A program made the translations under genes and the position numbers. Positions 56,773-59,472 of a DNA stretch of 59,472 nucleotides are shown here, piece by piece; position 1 is the first letter of the stretch, and every line of letters begins with the position of its first letter. The notes beneath the pieces were generated by a model. The model saw only the letters and a program-made list of their open reading frames with translations, was not told the DNA's origin and did not search any database. The stretch covers positions 1 through 59,472 of the forward strand of contig NZ_SSBI01000052.1 of NCBI RefSeq assembly GCF_004795015.1, in the 5' to 3' direction. This DNA comes from Streptomyces sp. A1277. Its GTDB lineage: Bacteria; Actinomycetota; Actinomycetes; Streptomycetales; Streptomycetaceae.

Positions 56773-59073
56773 CTACACCCGCGCCCCGTTGTCGTGCGGG
56801 TCCCGGCGCCCTGCCCCCTTCCTGGCGCGCGGGGCGCGGGTGCGGGCGGGCGGCGGGACCTTGCTGGTGCGTTCCAGCAGGAGCGCGGCCGGTACGGCGG
56901 TCATGACCGAGGAGTACGTACCGACGACGATGCCGATCAGCAGGGCGAGGGCGAAGTCCTCCAGGGAGTCGCCGCCGAGCACGACCAGCGCGACGAGGAT
57001 GAACAGGGCGCCCATCCCGGTGTTCACCGTTCTGGGCACGGTCTGCAGGACCGCCTGGTTCGCCACGGACGCGAGGGGGCGCTTGCGGGCCTTCGCCCAC
57101 AGCTCCCTGACCCGGTCGAAGACCACCACCGAGTCGTTGACGGAGTACCCGATGACGGTGAGGAGCGACGCCAGGAAGATGCCGTCCACGGTCCGTCCCA
57201 GCCAGGCGAACGCCCCGACCAGGATGATCACGTCGTGGAGCAGTGCCCCCACCGAGGCCACGGCGAACGTCCAGCGGAACCGGATCGCCAGATAGGCCAG
57301 CTGGACGAGTACGGCGATGGCCAGGGCGATCAGCGCGTTGCGCCGCAGTTCGTCGCCGAGGCTCGGGCCGATCAGTTCGTCGCGGACCTTGGTGGTCTCA
57401 CCGCCCTCGGCGGCCAGGGCGGCCCGCAAGGTGTGCTCGCCGTTGTTGTCGAGGTCCCCGGTCCGCACCGAGATGTCGCCGGCACCGGCCGTGGTGACCT
57501 CCGCGTCGCCGAACCCGGCACCCGCCAGGGCGCTGCGCGCGGTCTCGACGTCCACGGGCCGGCTCGTCGAGTACTCGATGAGCCGGCCGCCGGTGAACTC
57601 GACGCCGAAGTTCACCCCGCGCACCACGATGCCCGCCACCGCCACCGCGATCAGGAGTGTGGAGACCATAAGCCAGCGGCGCGGGCGGCGCATCAGCTGC
57701 GGGTCGCGCCTCCCGAGCCACGTCCGCACCCGGCCCGGGATCGCGATGCCGTTGATGCCCCGGTAGTCGCCGACGAACCGGGAGCGGGCCGCGATCTCGG
57801 TGAGTGCGCGGGCGATGACGAGCGCGGAGAACATCGACGCCAGCACACCGATGGCGAGCGTGACGCCGAAGCCCTTGACCGGGCCCGAGCCGAGGAAGAA
57901 CAGCAGCCCGGCCGCGATGAGCGTCGTCACGTTGGAGTCCGCGACGGCGCTCCACGCGCCCTTGAACCCGGCGGTGAGCGAGGCGCGCAGGGTCCGGCCG
58001 GGGCGCGCCGCGTACTCCTCCCTGGCCCGTTCGAAGACGAGCACGTTGGCGTCGACGGCCATGCCGATGGCCAGGACGAAACCGGCGAGTCCCGGCAGGG
58101 TGAGGGTGACGCCGAGCGCGACCAGGGCCGCGTACGAGATGACGCCGTAGGCGGCCAGGGCGACGGCGGCGAGCGCGCCGAACAGGCGGTAGACGACGGT
58201 GATGAACAGGGCCGTGGCGGCGGCGCCGATCAGGGCGGCGCGGGCGCTGGCGTCGATGGCGGCGGCACCCAGCGTCGGGCCGACCGTCCGCTGTTCGACG
58301 ATCTCCACGGGCACGGGCAGGGAGCCGCCCTCGATCAGGAGGGCCAGTTCGCGGGCCTCGTCCGCGCTGAAGGAACCGGTGATCTGGGTGGAGCCGGAGG
58401 GCAGGCCGGCGCCGCAGGAGACGGTCGGCGACACCTGGGGCGAGGAGATCACCTGCTGGTCCAGGACGATGGCCACCCGGCGCCGCTCGTCCTGGACCGG
58501 GTGGCAGGCCGCTTCCCCGGTCAGCCGGGTCCAGTCCCGCCCGGCGTCCTTGTGGAAGTCGAGCGAGACGGTCCACCCCGCGCCCTGCTGGGCGTCGAAC
58601 TCGGCGGACGCCTTCTTGACGCCCGCCCCGGAGAGCGCGGTGGGGCCGAGGGCCAGTTCGCGCCCCTGCTCGTCGGGGAGCGTCAGCCCCTCCTTGCCGC
58701 CCTCGGCGCCGTCGGCCGTGCCCGGGCCCTGGACGGCGTGGAAGGTCAGCTGGGCGGTCTTGCCGATGACCTCGGCAGCCTTGCGGGGGTCCTGGACGTC
58801 CGGGAGTTCGACGATGATCCGGTCCTCGCCGGACCGGGTCAGGGTCGGCTCCGTGACACCGAGCGAGTCGATGCGCCGGCGCAGCACCTCCAGGGTGCGG
58901 TCGGTGCTCTCGCGGTCGGCCTTCGCGGTGTCGGAGTCCTTGGCCTGCAGCACCATGCGGGTGCCGCCCTGGAGATCGAGGCCGAGTCTGGGTGACATGG
59001 TCAGCGTGATGAACACGGAGACGAGCAGTACGGCCGCAGCCAGAACCGCCCGCACCGTGGTGGCGCGCGTCAT
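56773..59073 (-). CDS. secDF: Fused protein-export membrane protein SecDF
   Basis: 766 aa. The SecD half begins with a transmembrane helix and GLDLQGGTRMVLQA, a periplasmic P1 domain (about 35-270) and six transmembrane helices, including AIGMAVDANVLVFERAREE (about 345). The SecF half starts near residue 460 and has VNFGVEFTGGRLIEYS and SVNDSVVVFDRVREL (about 655). SecDF uses proton flow to assist late steps of Sec translocation. Actinomycetes usually also have separate secD and secF genes, so this fused copy is likely an additional paralogue. A basic, Pro-rich C-terminal tail (PPARTRAPRARKGAGRR) is cytoplasmic. Confidence 0.95.
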   Translation of the reverse strand: MTRATTVRAVLAAAVLLVSVFITLTMSPRLGLDLQGGTRMVLQAKDSDTAKADRESTDRTLEVLRRRIDSLGVTEPTLTRSGEDRIIVELPDVQDPRKAAEVIGKTAQLTFHAVQGPGTADGAEGGKEGLTLPDEQGRELALGPTALSGAGVKKASAEFDAQQGAGWTVSLDFHKDAGRDWTRLTGEAACHPVQDERRRVAIVLDQQVISSPQVSPTVSCGAGLPSGSTQITGSFSADEARELALLIEGGSLPVPVEIVEQRTVGPTLGAAAIDASARAALIGAAATALFITVVYRLFGALAAVALAAYGVISYAALVALGVTLTLPGLAGFVLAIGMAVDANVLVFERAREEYAARPGRTLRASLTAGFKGAWSAVADSNVTTLIAAGLLFFLGSGPVKGFGVTLAIGVLASMFSALVIARALTEIAARSRFVGDYRGINGIAIPGRVRTWLGRRDPQLMRRPRRWLMVSTLLIAVAVAGIVVRGVNFGVEFTGGRLIEYSTSRPVDVETARSALAGAGFGDAEVTTAGAGDISVRTGDLDNNGEHTLRAALAAEGGETTKVRDELIGPSLGDELRRNALIALAIAVLVQLAYLAIRFRWTFAVASVGALLHDVIILVGAFAWLGRTVDGIFLASLLTVIGYSVNDSVVVFDRVRELWAKARKRPLASVANQAVLQTVPRTVNTGMGALFILVALVVLGGDSLEDFALALLIGIVVGTYSSVMTAVPAALLLERTSKVPPPARTRAPRARKGAGRRDPHDNGARV

Positions 59074-59115
59074 TGCGGGTTTCCTCCGAGGGGACGCCGA
59101 GCGCCCCCGCGCCCG

Positions 59116-59472
59116 TCAGGAGGGCGAGGAGGGCACGGCGGTGGTGGGGAGCGGGACCTGCGACAGGTCCCCGGACCGGTGGGGACCGGCCCGCGGAGGC
59201 CCGCGCACACCGGGGAGCGCGACACGCAGGCGCTCGGCGGCGGCGGAGGGAAGGGCGCGTACGGACCAGGGGACGGGGGGCGGAAGCGGGATGCCGGGCG
59301 GGCACGGGACCAGCCCGCCGGGGCCCGGCGGGGGCAGCTGGTGTGCGGTACGGGGATGCTCGGCGGCGGCCCACGGCCCGGTACGCGCCCCCCGGTCGGC
59401 GACGGCCTTGGGCGCGGCAGCCACGGGTGCGGCGGCCGAGGCGGGGGCGGTGGCCGAGGCGAGTGCGGCGGC
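59116..59472 (-). CDS. C-terminal part of a secreted Pro/Ala-rich protein, 5' end outside the window
   Basis: The minus-strand frame enters from the right edge with AAALASATAPASAAAPVAAA, which looks like the end of a signal peptide and its cleavage site. It continues as a Pro/Gly/Arg-rich sequence of about 100 residues to a stop at 59116. No domain is recognised. It lies 42 bp upstream of secDF in the same direction. Because the composition is low-complexity, a non-coding reading cannot be excluded. Confidence 0.45.
   Translation of the reverse strand, partial: AAALASATAPASAAAPVAAAPKAVADRGARTGPWAAAEHPRTAHQLPPPGPGGLVPCPPGIPLPPPVPWSVRALPSAAAERLRVALPGVRGPPRAGPHRSGDLSQVPLPTTAVPSSPS

Noticed and set aside
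1..59472. CRISPR array, insertion sequence, integrase, prophage or attachment site
   Set aside because: No regularly spaced repeats, transposase or integrase motifs seen. The tRNA-Leu gene is not followed by a duplicate 3' end within the window.

Overview
The window is chromosomal DNA of a high-GC actinomycete, almost certainly a Streptomyces. Supporting signs are third-position G/C bias in every real gene, GTG and TTG starts, leaderless promoters, a tandem cytochrome P450 pair of the CYP157/CYP154 kind, a fused SecDF, a class F sortase, ROK regulators, and a sugar ABC importer with no ATPase gene beside it. I see no phage, insertion sequence, CRISPR array or replication origin.

Layout. Bases 1-4.9 kb hold a truncated FUSC membrane protein, a DUF2510/scramblase-like protein, a small secreted protein, a DUF3105-DUF305 pair and a ROK regulator. 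Bases 4.9-7.8 kb hold divergent xylA and xylB for D-xylose. Bases 7.9-10.1 kb hold a secreted VWA protein coupled to a membrane partner. Bases 10.1-13.1 kb are a probable TetR-controlled operon (TetR, SGNH esterase, a decayed gene, ThuA-like protein) with a 17-bp palindrome at its promoter. Bases 13.2-28.9 kb are a carbohydrate locus. One arm runs leftward: GH3, then the GH31 alpha-xylosidase. The other runs rightward: binding protein, two permeases, a GH74 remnant, GH42 beta-galactosidase, GH95 alpha-fucosidase and an internally deleted GH12. A LacI regulator closes the locus. The palindrome TCGAAGCGCTTCGA or its 12-bp core occurs twice between the arms and twice upstream of lacI. The enzyme set (alpha-xylosidase, beta-glucosidase, beta-galactosidase, alpha-fucosidase) matches the linkages of fucogalactoxyloglucan, and released xylose could feed xylAB about 10 kb away.

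Bases 29.2-39.1 kb hold the P450 pair, a Tat phospholipase C, a 1,350-residue Eco57I-type DNA methylase with no visible partner, and a broken AAA gene. Bases 39.1-44.3 kb hold a two-component system, a small secreted protein, a class F sortase, a TrmH-type RNA methyltransferase and tRNA-Leu(GAG). Bases 44.6-50.1 kb contain several broken genes around an intact ROK regulator, a FabH-like ketosynthase and fdhD. The remainder holds an acyl-CoA ligase, an aldo/keto reductase, a SAM methyltransferase, a LysR regulator, a pterin carbinolamine dehydratase, an XRE/MmyB-type regulator, secDF and a truncated secreted protein.

The most unusual feature is repeated gene decay by internal deletion. At least seven loci keep both gene ends, or one end of each of two neighbours, while the middle is missing: GH74, GH12, TPR/AAA, an FAD monooxygenase, DUF2254 with a sugar-binding protein, a BASS transporter with a LysR regulator, and an AraC tail. 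In the xyloglucan locus both secreted endo-enzymes are affected while import and oligosaccharide trimming look intact. This suggests an organism that scavenges oligosaccharides rather than depolymerising xyloglucan itself.
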